DNA from: AC-32 sp035624425
Lineage (GTDB): Bacteria; Actinomycetota; Thermoleophilia; Gaiellales; Gaiellaceae
NCBI GenBank assembly: GCA_035624425.1
Contig: DASPRN010000034.1
Span: forward strand, 1 to 13,569
Reading direction: 5' to 3'
DNA length: 13,569 bases
Below, piece after piece: positions 6,694 through 13,330 of this stretch (its first letter is position 1; the number at the start of each line of letters is the position of its first letter). The notes under the pieces are model-generated. The model made no database searches and was not told where the DNA came from. It saw nothing but the letters and a program-made list of their open reading frames with translations. The translations under genes and the position numbers were made by a program.

Positions 6694-6717
6694 AAACCCG
6701 CCGTCTCCAGCGGGTTT
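6694..6717. terminator. Hairpin terminator between the hydrolase gene and tRNA-Asn
   Basis: The arms AAACCCGC (6694-6701) and GCGGGTTT (6710-6717) pair perfectly over 8 bp, with an 8-nt loop. The stem ends in A/T on both strands. It lies downstream of both the hydrolase gene (plus) and the tRNA (minus), so it probably acts in both directions. Confidence 0.75.
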
Positions 6718-6719
6718 GG

Positions 6720-6794
<75 letters not shown>

Positions 6795-6845
6795 ACGGTG
6801 CTCGGCGGGGCGAATTGTAGCCGGGCCGAGGCGCCGTTTACGCCA

Positions 6846-8492
6846 CTAGGAGAGGCTGGCAGCGGTCGCGCGGATCCTCGCGAGTTGCTCCTGCAGCTCC
6901 TTGGTGCGCTCCAGGTCGGCGTGCTCGAGCTCGCGGCGGAGCTGGCGCTCGCGCAGGCGGAGCAGGAGCTCCTTCGCCGTCTCCTCGTCGATCCCGCCCT
7001 CGGCGGCGCGCGCGTCGAGCTCGGCGAGCAGCGGCACGAGCTCCTCGTCGGCCTCGCCCGGCGCGAGCAGGTGCGCCCGCGCCCGCCGGTGCAGCTCGGC
7101 GTCGAAGTGCTCCGGGTCGAGCTCGGTGAGCAGGCCCTGTAGCTCTGGATGTGCGGCGACGCCCGCGAGCGCGTCACGCTCCAACCGCTCGCCCGCCTCG
7201 AGCAGCCGCGGCGAGATCTCTCCCGTCGCGCCCCCGCGGCGCCCCGGTGCCAGGCCTGCCTGCGTCTCCTTCGGCAGGTCGAGCCTGTCCGCCGCGAGCC
7301 GCACCGCGTCCTGCCGCTCGGGCGAGTCCTCGAAGCGGGCCAAGGCCTCGCGGGCGCGGACGAACCCCTCCTGCCGGTCGGGCGCGCGTTCGATCTCGAG
7401 GCGCACGCGATAGGAGAGGTAGCTCTCGGCCCGGCCGAGCAGCTCGTCGAACTGGGCGGCCAGCTCGGCGGGGTCCCGGCCCGGCGGCAGCGTGACGACC
7501 TTCACCTCGAGGCCCTGCGCCGCGGCGAGCTCCATCCCGCGCAGCGTCGCCGCCTCGCCGGCCGCGTCGCCGTCGAAGCAGAGGTAGAGCTTGTGCGTGA
7601 GCCGCGAGAGCTCGCTCAACTGGCGCTCGGTCAGCGCCGTCCCCATCGAGGCGACCACCGGCTCGAGCCCTGCCTGGCGCAGGGCGAGCACGTCGGTGTT
7701 TCCCTCGACGACGATCGCCCGCTCCTGCTTGGCGATCGCGGTGCGGGCCCGGTCGAGGCCGTAGAGCATGCTGCCCTTGCGGAAGAGCTCGCCCTCGGGC
7801 GAGTTGACGTACTTCGCATGGAGCTGATCGTCCTCGCGCAGCTTCCGCGCCTGGAACCCGCGCACCCGCCCGCGCGCGTCGGCGAGCGGGAAGAGCAGCC
7901 GCCCCGCGAAGTAGTCGTTGCCGCGCCGGTTGACGAGGCCAGCCCCCGAGAGCTCCGCCGCGGAGAAGCCCTTGGCCTTCGCCTTGCGCGCCAGGCTCTG
8001 TCCGCCCGGGGCGAGGCCGAGCCGGTACTCGCGGCAGATCTCCTCGCCGAGCGCGCGGCCCTGCAGGTAGGCGCGTGCCGGCTCGCCGCCGGGCGAGTCC
8101 CAGAGACAGCGCTCGTAGTAGGCGGTCGCCTGCTCGAGCAGAGCCAGCAGGCGCTCACGCCGGCTGCGCTCGGCGTCGCGCTCGGGCGAGGACTCCTCGT
8201 ACTCGAGCGTCACGCGGTAGCGCTCGGCCAGCCACTCAACGGCCTCGGCGAAGTCCAGCTGTTCGGTTTCGCGGACGAAGGTGATGAGGTCGCCGCCCTT
8301 CCCGCAACCGAAGCAGTAGAAGAGCTTCTCGACCGGGTTGACCGAGAAGCTCGGGGTCTTCTCGTCGTGGAAGGGGCAGAGGCCGGTCCAGCGCGCGCCG
8401 GAGCGGCGCAGCTGCGTGCGTCCCGTGACGACCTCGACCATGTCGGCCGCCTCGACGGCCTCGCGCACGGATGCGTCGCGGATGCGCGCCAT
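6846..8492 (-). CDS. dnaG: DNA primase DnaG
   Basis: Synthesises RNA primers at the replication fork with DnaB helicase; 548 residues, slightly short for the family (~600). Residues 39-63 hold the CHC2 zinc finger (C39, H42, C60, C63: CPFHDEKTPSFSVNP, YCFGCGKGGD). The N-terminal catalytic core contains YFAGRLLFPL, GFQARKL and YVNSPEG. The TOPRIM domain shows VVEGNTDVLAL with E263 (NT where many primases have YM), MGTALTERQ, and FDGDAAG with D307 and D309. The C-terminal part is Glu/Arg-rich and helical, as expected for the helicase-binding domain. The ATG at 8492 overlaps the dgt stop by one base (TGATG), without a clear Shine-Dalgarno site, so translation is coupled. The same frame stays open upstream through dgt, but the zinc finger position argues for this start. 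Confidence 0.96.
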   Translation of the reverse strand: MARIRDASVREAVEAADMVEVVTGRTQLRRSGARWTGLCPFHDEKTPSFSVNPVEKLFYCFGCGKGGDLITFVRETEQLDFAEAVEWLAERYRVTLEYEESSPERDAERSRRERLLALLEQATAYYERCLWDSPGGEPARAYLQGRALGEEICREYRLGLAPGGQSLARKAKAKGFSAAELSGAGLVNRRGNDYFAGRLLFPLADARGRVRGFQARKLREDDQLHAKYVNSPEGELFRKGSMLYGLDRARTAIAKQERAIVVEGNTDVLALRQAGLEPVVASMGTALTERQLSELSRLTHKLYLCFDGDAAGEAATLRGMELAAAQGLEVKVVTLPPGRDPAELAAQFDELLGRAESYLSYRVRLEIERAPDRQEGFVRAREALARFEDSPERQDAVRLAADRLDLPKETQAGLAPGRRGGATGEISPRLLEAGERLERDALAGVAAHPELQGLLTELDPEHFDAELHRRARAHLLAPGEADEELVPLLAELDARAAEGGIDEETAKELLLRLRERQLRRELEHADLERTKELQEQLARIRATAASLS

Positions 8493-9469
8493 CAGTCCAG
8501 CGACTCGGCGTAGCTGAGAGCGAAGCGGTCGGTCATGCCGGCGACGTAGTCGATCACGTCGTCGACTGGATCGCCACGTTCGACGAGGTGCTCGAAGATC
8601 CGCCGCACCGTCGCGCGGGCGCGGGTGTGCTCGAGCCGGGCGGCCTCGGCCAGGTAGACGTGCTCGAACATGAACGTGCGCAGGGCGAGCATGGCCGTCC
8701 CGACCTCCTCGCTCTGGCGGATGTCGCCCTCGCGGGCGGAGGTCTCGACCAGATCGTGGACGAGCGCGTCGATCCGTCTCGAGCCCGAGGAGCCGAGCAG
8801 CGCGATCTCTTCCCCGGGCAGGTCGCCGGGGTCGAGCACGCCGGCGCGGATCGCATCGTCGATGTCGTGGTTGATGTAGGCGACGCGGTCGACCAGGCGG
8901 ACGATCTTCCCCTCGAGCGTGCCCGGCTCGTTCGGGCCTGTGTGGTTGAGGATGCCGTCGCGCACCTCTTCGGTCAGGTTGAGCCCGCGGCCGTCGCGCT
9001 CGAGCACGTCGACCACGCGCAGCGAGTGCTCGTTGTGCCGGAAGTGCCGGCCGAAGCGCTCCTGGAGCACCTCGTCGAGTGCCTCCTCGCCCGCGTGCCC
9101 GAACGGCGTGTGGCCGAGGTCGTGCCCGAGGCCGACCGCCTCGACGAGGTCCTCGTTCAGGCGAAGGGCGCGAGCGACACCCCGGGAGATGCCGGTCGTC
9201 TCGAGCGTGTGCGTGAGCCGGGTGCGGTAGTGGTCGCCGGCCGGGTCGACGAACACCTGGGTCTTGTGCATCAGGCGCCGAAAGGCCTTGGTGTGGACGA
9301 TCCGGTCGCGGTCCCGCTGGAATGGCGTCCGCAGCAGGCACGGCTCCTCGGGCTCGGCGCGGCCGCGCGTCTCGTAGGAGAGCACCGCGAGCGGCGAGAG
9401 CCACCGCTCCTCGTGCTCGCGGACGCCCGCCTCGAAAGCGTCTGCAACCTTGCCGGCGAGCTCTGGCAT
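8492..9469 (-). CDS. dgt: dGTPase-family deoxynucleotide triphosphohydrolase
   Basis: Hydrolyses dNTPs (classically dGTP) to the nucleoside and tripolyphosphate, tuning nucleotide pools; cytoplasmic, 325 residues. The N-terminal family signature is RTPFQRDRDRIVHTKAFRRL followed by MHKTQVF. The HD metal-binding domain is intact: H87 (RLTHTLE), H116-D117 (GLGHDLGHTPFGH) and the downstream Asp in LVDRVAYINHDIDDA (~192-205). Substrate preference cannot be read from sequence, and many bacterial homologues act on several dNTPs. It is the first gene of dgt-dnaG, a common actinobacterial pairing that links dNTP control to primase supply. The ATG at 9469 lacks a Shine-Dalgarno site, but TAGCAT sits exactly 6 nt upstream, suggesting a leaderless transcript. 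Confidence 0.93.
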   Translation of the reverse strand: MPELAGKVADAFEAGVREHEERWLSPLAVLSYETRGRAEPEEPCLLRTPFQRDRDRIVHTKAFRRLMHKTQVFVDPAGDHYRTRLTHTLETTGISRGVARALRLNEDLVEAVGLGHDLGHTPFGHAGEEALDEVLQERFGRHFRHNEHSLRVVDVLERDGRGLNLTEEVRDGILNHTGPNEPGTLEGKIVRLVDRVAYINHDIDDAIRAGVLDPGDLPGEEIALLGSSGSRRIDALVHDLVETSAREGDIRQSEEVGTAMLALRTFMFEHVYLAEAARLEHTRARATVRRIFEHLVERGDPVDDVIDYVAGMTDRFALSYAESLD

Positions 9470-9475
9470 GTGCCG

Positions 9476-9481
9476 ATGCTA
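9476..9481 (-). promoter_or_regulatory. Candidate -10 (TAGCAT) for a leaderless dgt-dnaG transcript
   Basis: On the minus strand, TAGCAT fits TANNNT and is separated from the dgt ATG by exactly 6 nt, putting the expected transcription start on the A of ATG. The -35 match is weak (TGGAGT at 18 bp). There is no Shine-Dalgarno site. Confidence 0.45.
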
Positions 9482-9525
9482 GTCGCTCCGCCGGGCGCGA
9501 CTCCAGCCGGAAACCCTGCACGCAC

Positions 9526-9549
9526 CCCCACCCACAAATGAGGGTGGGG
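9526..9549. terminator. GC-rich hairpin upstream of dgt
   Basis: The arms CCCCACCC (9526-9533) and GGGTGGGG (9542-9549) pair perfectly with an 8-nt loop, without a T-tract. It lies between the end of the SDR gene and the start of dgt, both on the minus strand. It could be a secondary terminator or a structure insulating the dgt promoter. Confidence 0.5.
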
Positions 9550-9640
9550 ATGTTCCCGCCTCCCTCGCGGTCGACGCTACCTGCTTCTCTGTGCTGCGTC
9601 CGTGACGGACCGGTGCCGGTTGTGCGCCAATCTGTCCACC

Positions 9641-9657
9641 GCCGCGGGCGCCGCGGC
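9641..9657 (-). terminator. Hairpin just downstream of the SDR gene
   Basis: GCCGCGG (9641-9647) and CCGCGGC (9651-9657) pair perfectly around a 3-nt loop, 9 bp past the SDR stop codon. There is no U-tract, as in many actinobacterial intrinsic terminators. Confidence 0.5.
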
Positions 9658-9666
9658 CACGCGCCC

Positions 9667-10422
9667 TCAGATGACGATCGGGACCGTGCCCCCGTCAGCG
9701 CTCCAGGCTGCGCCGGTCACGTATGACGCGCGGTCCGAGCAGAGGAACGCGACCACCGCTGCAATCTCCTGCGGTTCGGCGAGCCGCCCGAGCGGCCGAC
9801 CCTTCCCGACCGCCTCCAGCACCTCCTTGCGGCTCTTGCCCGTTCGCGCAGCCTGCTGGTCGGCCAGCCCACCGTCCGCCAGCCAGGCTTCGGTCGCGGT
9901 CGGCCCCGGCGCAACCGCGTTACAGCGGATCCCCTCGCCTGCGTACAGATCGGCGACGAGCCGCGAGAGCGACAGCACCGCCGCCTTGCTGACGGAGTAG
10001 TCCGGCATCGACGTCGAGGGCCGCTTGCCCGCCGTGGACGAGACGTTGACGATCACGCCGTGTCCCCGCGTCCGCATCCCGGGCAGGACCGCGCGGATCG
10101 CGCGCACATAGCTCATCACGTTCAGCTGCCAGACCTCGTCCCACTCCTCGTCCGTCACGTCGACGAGCTCACGCTGGACCGCGAGGCCGACGTTGTTGAC
10201 AAGCACGTCGACCTCTCCTGCCTCCGCGACCACGCGCTCGGGCTCACCCGGCCGCGCGAGATCGGCGGTTACGTGGAGAGCCTCCCCCACTCCAGGCGCT
10301 TCACCCCGGCCACACGTCACCACCCTCGCTCCCTCCTCGGCCAGCAGTTCTGCCGTTGCGCGCCCGATCCCGCGGGTCGAGCCGGTGACGACGCAGCAGC
10401 TATCGCGCAGGCCGAGGTCCAA
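9667..10422 (-). CDS. Short-chain dehydrogenase/reductase (classical SDR)
   Basis: A 251-residue NAD(P)-dependent oxidoreductase, cytoplasmic; the substrate is not predictable. The Rossmann signature is TGSTRGIG (13-20). D54 (VTAD) contacts the adenine. NNVG (76-79) replaces the usual NNAG. The catalytic tetrad is complete: N101, S129 (VNVSS), Y142 and K146 (YSVSK). The C-terminal end has the family pattern PLGRLAEPQEIAAVVAFL, then YVTGAAWSADGG. R39 after the second strand (CGRG) hints at NADPH preference, tentatively. The start is TTG at 10422, with no strong Shine-Dalgarno site; TAGGCT lies 9 nt upstream. It is divergent from the histidine phosphatase with only 20 bp between the start codons, so both promoters must overlap. 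A 3-oxoacyl-ACP reductase (FabG-like) role is possible, but there is no fatty-acid gene nearby. Confidence 0.9.
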   Translation of the reverse strand: MDLGLRDSCCVVTGSTRGIGRATAELLAEEGARVVTCGRGEAPGVGEALHVTADLARPGEPERVVAEAGEVDVLVNNVGLAVQRELVDVTDEEWDEVWQLNVMSYVRAIRAVLPGMRTRGHGVIVNVSSTAGKRPSTSMPDYSVSKAAVLSLSRLVADLYAGEGIRCNAVAPGPTATEAWLADGGLADQQAARTGKSRKEVLEAVGKGRPLGRLAEPQEIAAVVAFLCSDRASYVTGAAWSADGGTVPIVI

Positions 10423-10430
10423 AGCTCGCT

Positions 10431-10437
10431 TAGCCTA
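10431..10437. promoter_or_regulatory. Shared symmetric -10 element of a 20-bp bidirectional promoter
   Basis: The gap between the divergent starts is only 10423-10442. On the plus strand TAGCCT (10431-10436) is 6 nt before GTG 10443. On the minus strand TAGGCT (10437-10432) is 9 nt before TTG 10422. Both fit TANNNT and share five base pairs, so one melted region could start transcription in both directions with little or no leader. There is no room for separate promoters within the gap. Confidence 0.5.
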
Positions 10438-10442
10438 GCGCC

Positions 10443-11024
10443 GTGACGACGCTCCTCCTCGTCCGCCACGGCGAGACCGACTGGAACCGCGACGAGCGCT
10501 TCCAGGGACAGGCGAACCCACCGCTCAATGAGACTGGCCGCGCCCAGGCCGTCGGCCTCTCTGTGGCGCTCGCCGCGACGCCGCTCGGCGCCGTCTACAC
10601 GAGCCCGTTAGAGCGCGCCTTCGTGACCGCCGAGATCATTGCGGCGCCTCACGACCTCGAGCCGGTGATGGTTGCCCAGCTGCGCGAGATGTACGACGGC
10701 TCGTGGGAGGGCCTCACGCGGGCGGAGGTCGAGGCACGCTTTCCCGACCAGTACGCGCGCTGGCTCGAGCATCAGCGAGGCCCCGACGACGGCGAGAGCT
10801 ACGAGGAGCTGGGCCGGCGCGTCGTCCCCGCGCTCCTGGAGATCGGAGAAGCGCACACGAACGGGCGGGTCCTGGCCGTCACCCACGCCGGCCCGATCCG
10901 CGCGGCACTGGCCTATGTCGACGGCATCAGCTACGAGGAGGCCCGTGAACGCGGCCCTGCGCTCGACAACGCCTCGGTCGTCGAGCTCGCCGTCGAAAAC
11001 GAAAATCTCCGCCGGATGGACTGA
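10443..11024 (+). CDS. Histidine phosphatase family protein (phosphoglycerate mutase-like)
   Basis: A 193-residue cytoplasmic phosphatase of the broad-specificity PhoE/CobC/GpmB-like branch. The phosphohistidine motif is VRHGETDWN (R8, H9, acceptor His). YTSPLERAFVTAEII gives R58, the acid E82 lies in QLREMYDGSWEGL, and H148 in AVTHAGPIRA completes the pocket. It is shorter than the ~250 residues of true dPGM. The branch includes phosphatases acting on phosphoglycerates, sugar phosphates and alpha-ribazole phosphate; nothing nearby (no cobalamin or sugar genes) chooses among them. Start is GTG 10443 without a Shine-Dalgarno site, with TAGCCT 6 nt upstream. Nine bases after its stop begins a truncated copy of the small gene found intact at 12031. 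Confidence 0.92.
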   Translation: MTTLLLVRHGETDWNRDERFQGQANPPLNETGRAQAVGLSVALAATPLGAVYTSPLERAFVTAEIIAAPHDLEPVMVAQLREMYDGSWEGLTRAEVEARFPDQYARWLEHQRGPDDGESYEELGRRVVPALLEIGEAHTNGRVLAVTHAGPIRAALAYVDGISYEEARERGPALDNASVVELAVENENLRRMD

Positions 11025-11033
11025 GCCCGCCCG

Positions 11034-11162
11034 GTGGACGACTACACCAACAAGTACGAGGTTCGGGGGGCTCAGGCACGCTTACGGGCGACCCGGAATC
11101 GTTCAGGGTCGAGGGGGTACGTGCGACGACGACCGGGAGCTCGACGCGTGAGGCGCGCCTAG
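11034..11162 (+). pseudogene. Truncated copy of the small Sm-like gene (only the N-terminal tag conserved)
   Basis: The GTG frame encodes 42 codons starting VDDYTNKYE and ending at TAG 11160-11162. The first 28 bases match the start of the intact gene at 12031 at 24 positions. The differences are GTG/TTG, GAC/GAT, ACC/ACG and GAG/AAG, so the peptide is kept in three of four cases. After codon 9 the similarity stops and the frame becomes Arg-rich and featureless (RRRPGARRVRRA). I read it as the remnant of a former paralogue or of the ancestral position of the gene after the phosphatase. It could also be a genuine short peptide gene. Confidence 0.45.
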
Positions 11163-11710
11163 TGGATCACGCTCGTCGGCCTCGTGCAGATCACGAAGAC
11201 GTTGAACGTCCGGTTCTGATCTGCCGAGGTGTTCTTCACCCACGCGATCCAGCCGTTCGGATTCGGCGGGGTGTCGATAGGCGCCGGAAACGAAGCGGTG
11301 ACCCACTCGTCAGCAGCCAACGCGGAGACGCCTCCGCCACTCGGGTACTCTCCGCTCGGACACCACGCCGAGCCGAAGTTCCGCTCTCCTGGGCCGAGGG
11401 TGACGGGCGCGGACTCGACGTATCGCAGGCGCACCGGCCCGGCCGGACCGGTTGGACCCATGGGCCCGGTGGCGCCCTTCGGCCCAGCGGGCCCCCTCGT
11501 CACCGAAAGGACCTTGGCCGGGAACTTCGCGTTCGCGCCGAGCGGGTATAGCTTCCCCGCAGTCGGCTTCTTCGAGGCATGGATCAGGTCGACGCGGTCT
11601 GCGTTCTTCGCGAACGGGATCGCGTTCTTCGCGGCCTCGCCGAACGGCGTCATCCCCATCACCGCGATCACCAACGCCGTCAGCGAGAGCACAATCGGTA
11701 GCCGTCTCAT
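11159..11710 (-). CDS. Secreted collagen-like repeat protein (Thermoleophilia-type)
   Basis: A 183-residue exported protein. Residues 1-27 are a signal peptide (RRLPIVLSLTALVIAVMGM, then TPFGEA). Residues ~30-68 form a conserved linker (AIPFAKNADRVDLIHASKKP, PLGANAKFPAKVL). Then come seven Gly-X-Y triplets (GPA GPK GAT GPM GPT GPA GPV), followed by a ~90-residue C-terminal beta-rich domain with one Cys in the middle (AWCPSGEYPSGGGVSAL) and one near the end (VFVICTRP). The Gly-X-Y tract is short for a stable triple helix, so it may act as a trimerising stalk. The role is unknown; cell-surface or spore-type structural functions are guesses. The ATG at 11710 follows a strong GGAGGAGGTG site. It is oriented against both neighbours, and its 3' end overlaps the truncated gene copy by 4 bp. 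Confidence 0.85.
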   Translation of the reverse strand: MRRLPIVLSLTALVIAVMGMTPFGEAAKNAIPFAKNADRVDLIHASKKPTAGKLYPLGANAKFPAKVLSVTRGPAGPKGATGPMGPTGPAGPVRLRYVESAPVTLGPGERNFGSAWCPSGEYPSGGGVSALAADEWVTASFPAPIDTPPNPNGWIAWVKNTSADQNRTFNVFVICTRPTSVIH

Positions 11711-11985
11711 CGCTTACACCTCCTCCAGCTTTTGCGCACCCCAAAACACGCCGCTGCCGAGGCGCACTCCGATGATCCCTGACTGCTAGCCCGGGCGAAT
11801 CGGTGCCTTCGCGGACACCGGCTCCGTAAATGCACGTACGCAACCGACGAATCGGCCGAGCTTCACGGTGGGCTCGGTCGCTCCAGCCGCCCCGGCGACC
11901 CACGCGAGCCCGGACGGCACCGAGCGCAAAGCGGAGATGTGGGCGGCGCTAGGCGGCCAGAGGAGTACACGGGTGGGTACACGCG

Positions 11986-12004
11986 GCGGCCCGCAAGGGG
12001 CCGC
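11986..12004. terminator. Hairpin upstream of the small Sm-like gene
   Basis: GCGGCCC (11986-11992) and GGGCCGC (11998-12004) pair perfectly with a 5-nt loop, without a T-tract. It lies just upstream of TAGACT (12016), where it could stop read-through into the downstream gene pair or sit in the -35 region. Confidence 0.4.
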
Positions 12005-12015
12005 TTCCCCGCTTG

Positions 12016-12021
12016 TAGACT
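12016..12021 (+). promoter_or_regulatory. Candidate -10 (TAGACT) for the small gene/peptidase pair
   Basis: TAGACT fits TANNNT and lies 9 nt before the TTG start at 12031, leaving a leader of about 3 nt. No Shine-Dalgarno site separates it from the start codon. Confidence 0.4.
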
Positions 12022-12030
12022 GGGGTTCGG

Positions 12031-12276
12031 TTGGACGATTACACGAACAAGTACAAGGGGGAGCAGGTCGAGGTCGCGCTCTTCGGCGGCGACTACCAGG
12101 ACGGCGTGCTGACCGCCTACTGCCTGGTCGAGGACGTCGCCCACATCGAGCTGAACGGCCACATCCTGATTCCGCTGCAGAACATCGCCTCGCTGCACTG
12201 CTCGAGCCGGTGCGACGCGCCCGAGCCCGACTGGCCGCCCCGAGGGCTCGAGGAGGACGAGCAGCAGGACGGCTAG
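12031..12276 (+). CDS. Small protein of unknown function, possible Sm/Lsm-like beta-barrel
   Basis: An 81-residue cytoplasmic protein that I do not recognise by name. After the N-terminal tag MDDYTNKY, residues 9-57 alternate in a pattern like an Sm-type barrel: GEQVEVALFGGDYQDGVLTA, then a VEDVAHIEL strand, then HILIPLQNIASLHC. That would suit an RNA-binding or small oligomeric barrel role, by fold inference only. Two Cys lie in CSSRC (~59-63), and the tail is Pro/acidic (APEPDWPPRGLEEDEQQDG). The start is TTG 12031, near-leaderless with TAGACT 9 nt upstream. The stop TAG is directly followed by the TTG of the M48 peptidase, so the two are probably co-expressed. A truncated second copy of its 5' end is at 11034. 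Confidence 0.7.
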   Translation: MDDYTNKYKGEQVEVALFGGDYQDGVLTAYCLVEDVAHIELNGHILIPLQNIASLHCSSRCDAPEPDWPPRGLEEDEQQDG

Positions 12277-13113
12277 TTGCGCCTCGCCGCGATCACGAAC
12301 GTCGTCAAGGTCTGGCTCCTGCTCATAGGCGGCTGTGCCGCCCTCGCCGCAATCGGCTGGTTGCTCGGCGACTACCGGCTCAGCTCGCTGCTCGTCTTCT
12401 TCGGACTGCTGGTCGCCGCGGCCGCGTACTGGTGGGCAGACCGGGTGGCTCTCGGCATGGTCGGCGCCCGCGAGCTCCCCGTCGGCGAGTCTCCGGCGCT
12501 GCATGCCACGGTTGCCCGGCTCGCAGCAACGGCCGGCGTCCCCAAGCCCCGCCTCTACTTTCTGGCCGACGGACATCCACGCGCCCTGTCGGCCGGCCGC
12601 GGCCCGCGCGGGACCGCGATCGCCGTCAGCCAGGGCCTGCTCGCAGCGACTCCGCCGGCAGAGCTCGAAGGTGTGCTCGCGCACGAGCTCGCGCACAGCC
12701 GTCGGCGCGACGTGATCGTCCAGACCTCCGCCGTCGTCATCGCAGGGGCCTTGATCGAGCTCAGCCGGATCGGCGGCTGGTTCCAGCGCGCCCTGCTGTT
12801 CGTGCTCGGACCTCTGGCGGCGGCCTTCGTCCACCTCCTGCTCTCGCCGAAGCGGGAGTTCCAGGCCGACCGGGCCGCGGCCGCGCTCTGCGGCTCGCCG
12901 CACGGCCTCGCCGATGCACTGATCCGCCTCGAGCAGGCCTCCGAGCTGGTCGAGTTCCGCGCCAACCCGGCCACCGAGCCCCTCTACACGTTCAACCCGT
13001 TCGCCGAGGATGGCCTGGCCGGGCTGTTCGTCACGCATCCGCCGGTCGCCGAGCGCGTCCGCCGGCTCCGCGAGCTCGATCCCGACTGGCGCGACAAGCT
13101 GCGAGCAGCATGA
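12277..13113 (+). CDS. M48-family membrane zinc metallopeptidase (HtpX-like)
   Basis: A 278-residue integral-membrane endopeptidase of the HtpX/Ste24 group, which degrades misfolded membrane proteins; the exact substrate is unknown. Two N-terminal membrane helices span residues ~12-30 (VWLLLIGGCAALAAIGWLL) and ~35-50 (SSLLVFFGLLVAAAAYWW). The zinc motif is HELAH (H136, E137, H140; VLAHELAHSRRRDV), and the third ligand is E194 in REFQADRAAA with D198. Two more hydrophobic helices lie between (VIVQTSAVVIAGALI, RALLFVLGPLAAAFVHLLL). The C-terminus has FVTHPPVAERVRRLREL, typical of HtpX. Start TTG 12277 abuts the preceding TAG; AGGA lies ~8 nt upstream. A strong hairpin follows the stop at once. 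The product is somewhat shorter than most HtpX proteins (~290), but all ligands are intact. Confidence 0.9.
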   Translation: MRLAAITNVVKVWLLLIGGCAALAAIGWLLGDYRLSSLLVFFGLLVAAAAYWWADRVALGMVGARELPVGESPALHATVARLAATAGVPKPRLYFLADGHPRALSAGRGPRGTAIAVSQGLLAATPPAELEGVLAHELAHSRRRDVIVQTSAVVIAGALIELSRIGGWFQRALLFVLGPLAAAFVHLLLSPKREFQADRAAAALCGSPHGLADALIRLEQASELVEFRANPATEPLYTFNPFAEDGLAGLFVTHPPVAERVRRLRELDPDWRDKLRAA

Positions 13114-13117
13114 ACTG

Positions 13118-13145
13118 CAAAGGGCCGCTTCTCAGCGGCCCTTTG
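13118..13145. terminator. Strong bidirectional terminator between the M48 gene and the rRNA operon
   Basis: CAAAGGGCCGC (13118-13128) and GCGGCCCTTTG (13135-13145) form a perfect 11-bp stem with the 6-nt loop TTCTCA. It begins 5 bp after the peptidase stop and 9 bp beyond the 5S 3' end, so it can terminate both converging transcripts. The stem ends in CAAA/TTTG, giving a short T-run on either strand. Confidence 0.88.
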
Positions 13146-13153
13146 TCCAAGAA

Positions 13154-13268
13154 GTCGGCGGCGACCTACTCTCCCGGGAGGTTGCCCTCCGAGTACCATC
13201 GGCGCTGGCGGGCTTAACTGCTCTGTTCGGAATGGGAAGAGGTGTACCCCCGCCGCTATCACCGCCGA
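13154..13268 (-). rRNA. rrf: 5S ribosomal RNA
   Basis: The minus strand reads as a complete 5S: the 5' end TCGGCGGTGA pairs over 10 bp with TCGCCGCCGA at the 3' end (helix I), and the conserved internal segments CCCATTCCGAACAGAG, GTTAAGC and GCCGATGGTACT are present. Length ~115 nt is normal. The ends are inferred from helix I and may be off by a few bases. Confidence 0.95.
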
Positions 13269-13330
13269 AATTGTCGGGCACATGGCGTGCACCCTCAAAA
13301 CTCCATAGCAGCTCCAACGTGTTCAAAATC

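Larger units (their letters stand above)
11711..12030. other. 320-bp intergenic region with hairpins and a short direct repeat
   Basis: No coding sequence supported here. It holds the strong ribosome binding site of the collagen-like gene (GGAGGAGGTG, minus, 11726-11717); inverted repeat CCGAGC (11856-11861) and GCTCGG (11872-11877); direct repeat GTACACG (11965-11971 and 11977-11983, 12-bp period); hairpin GCGGCCC (11986-11992) and GGGCCGC (11998-12004); and a -10 candidate TAGACT (12016-12021) for the gene at 12031. The divergent promoters of the collagen-like and Sm-like genes must lie here. Confidence 0.55.

Noticed and set aside
8493..9521. N-terminal extension of DnaG by 343 codons in the same frame
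   Set aside because: It overlaps dgt completely, is Arg/Pro-rich, and the CHC2 zinc finger is expected near the N-terminus, as obtained with the start at 8492.
7149..9541. Long plus-strand frames opposite dnaG and dgt (454 and 356 codons)
   Set aside because: dnaG and dgt show every catalytic motif on the minus strand; the opposite frames have none.
11863..13217. Long frames on both strands across the small gene and M48 peptidase (391 and 449 codons)
   Set aside because: They lack motifs and disagree with the HELAH-containing frame; the plus one also runs into the 5S gene.
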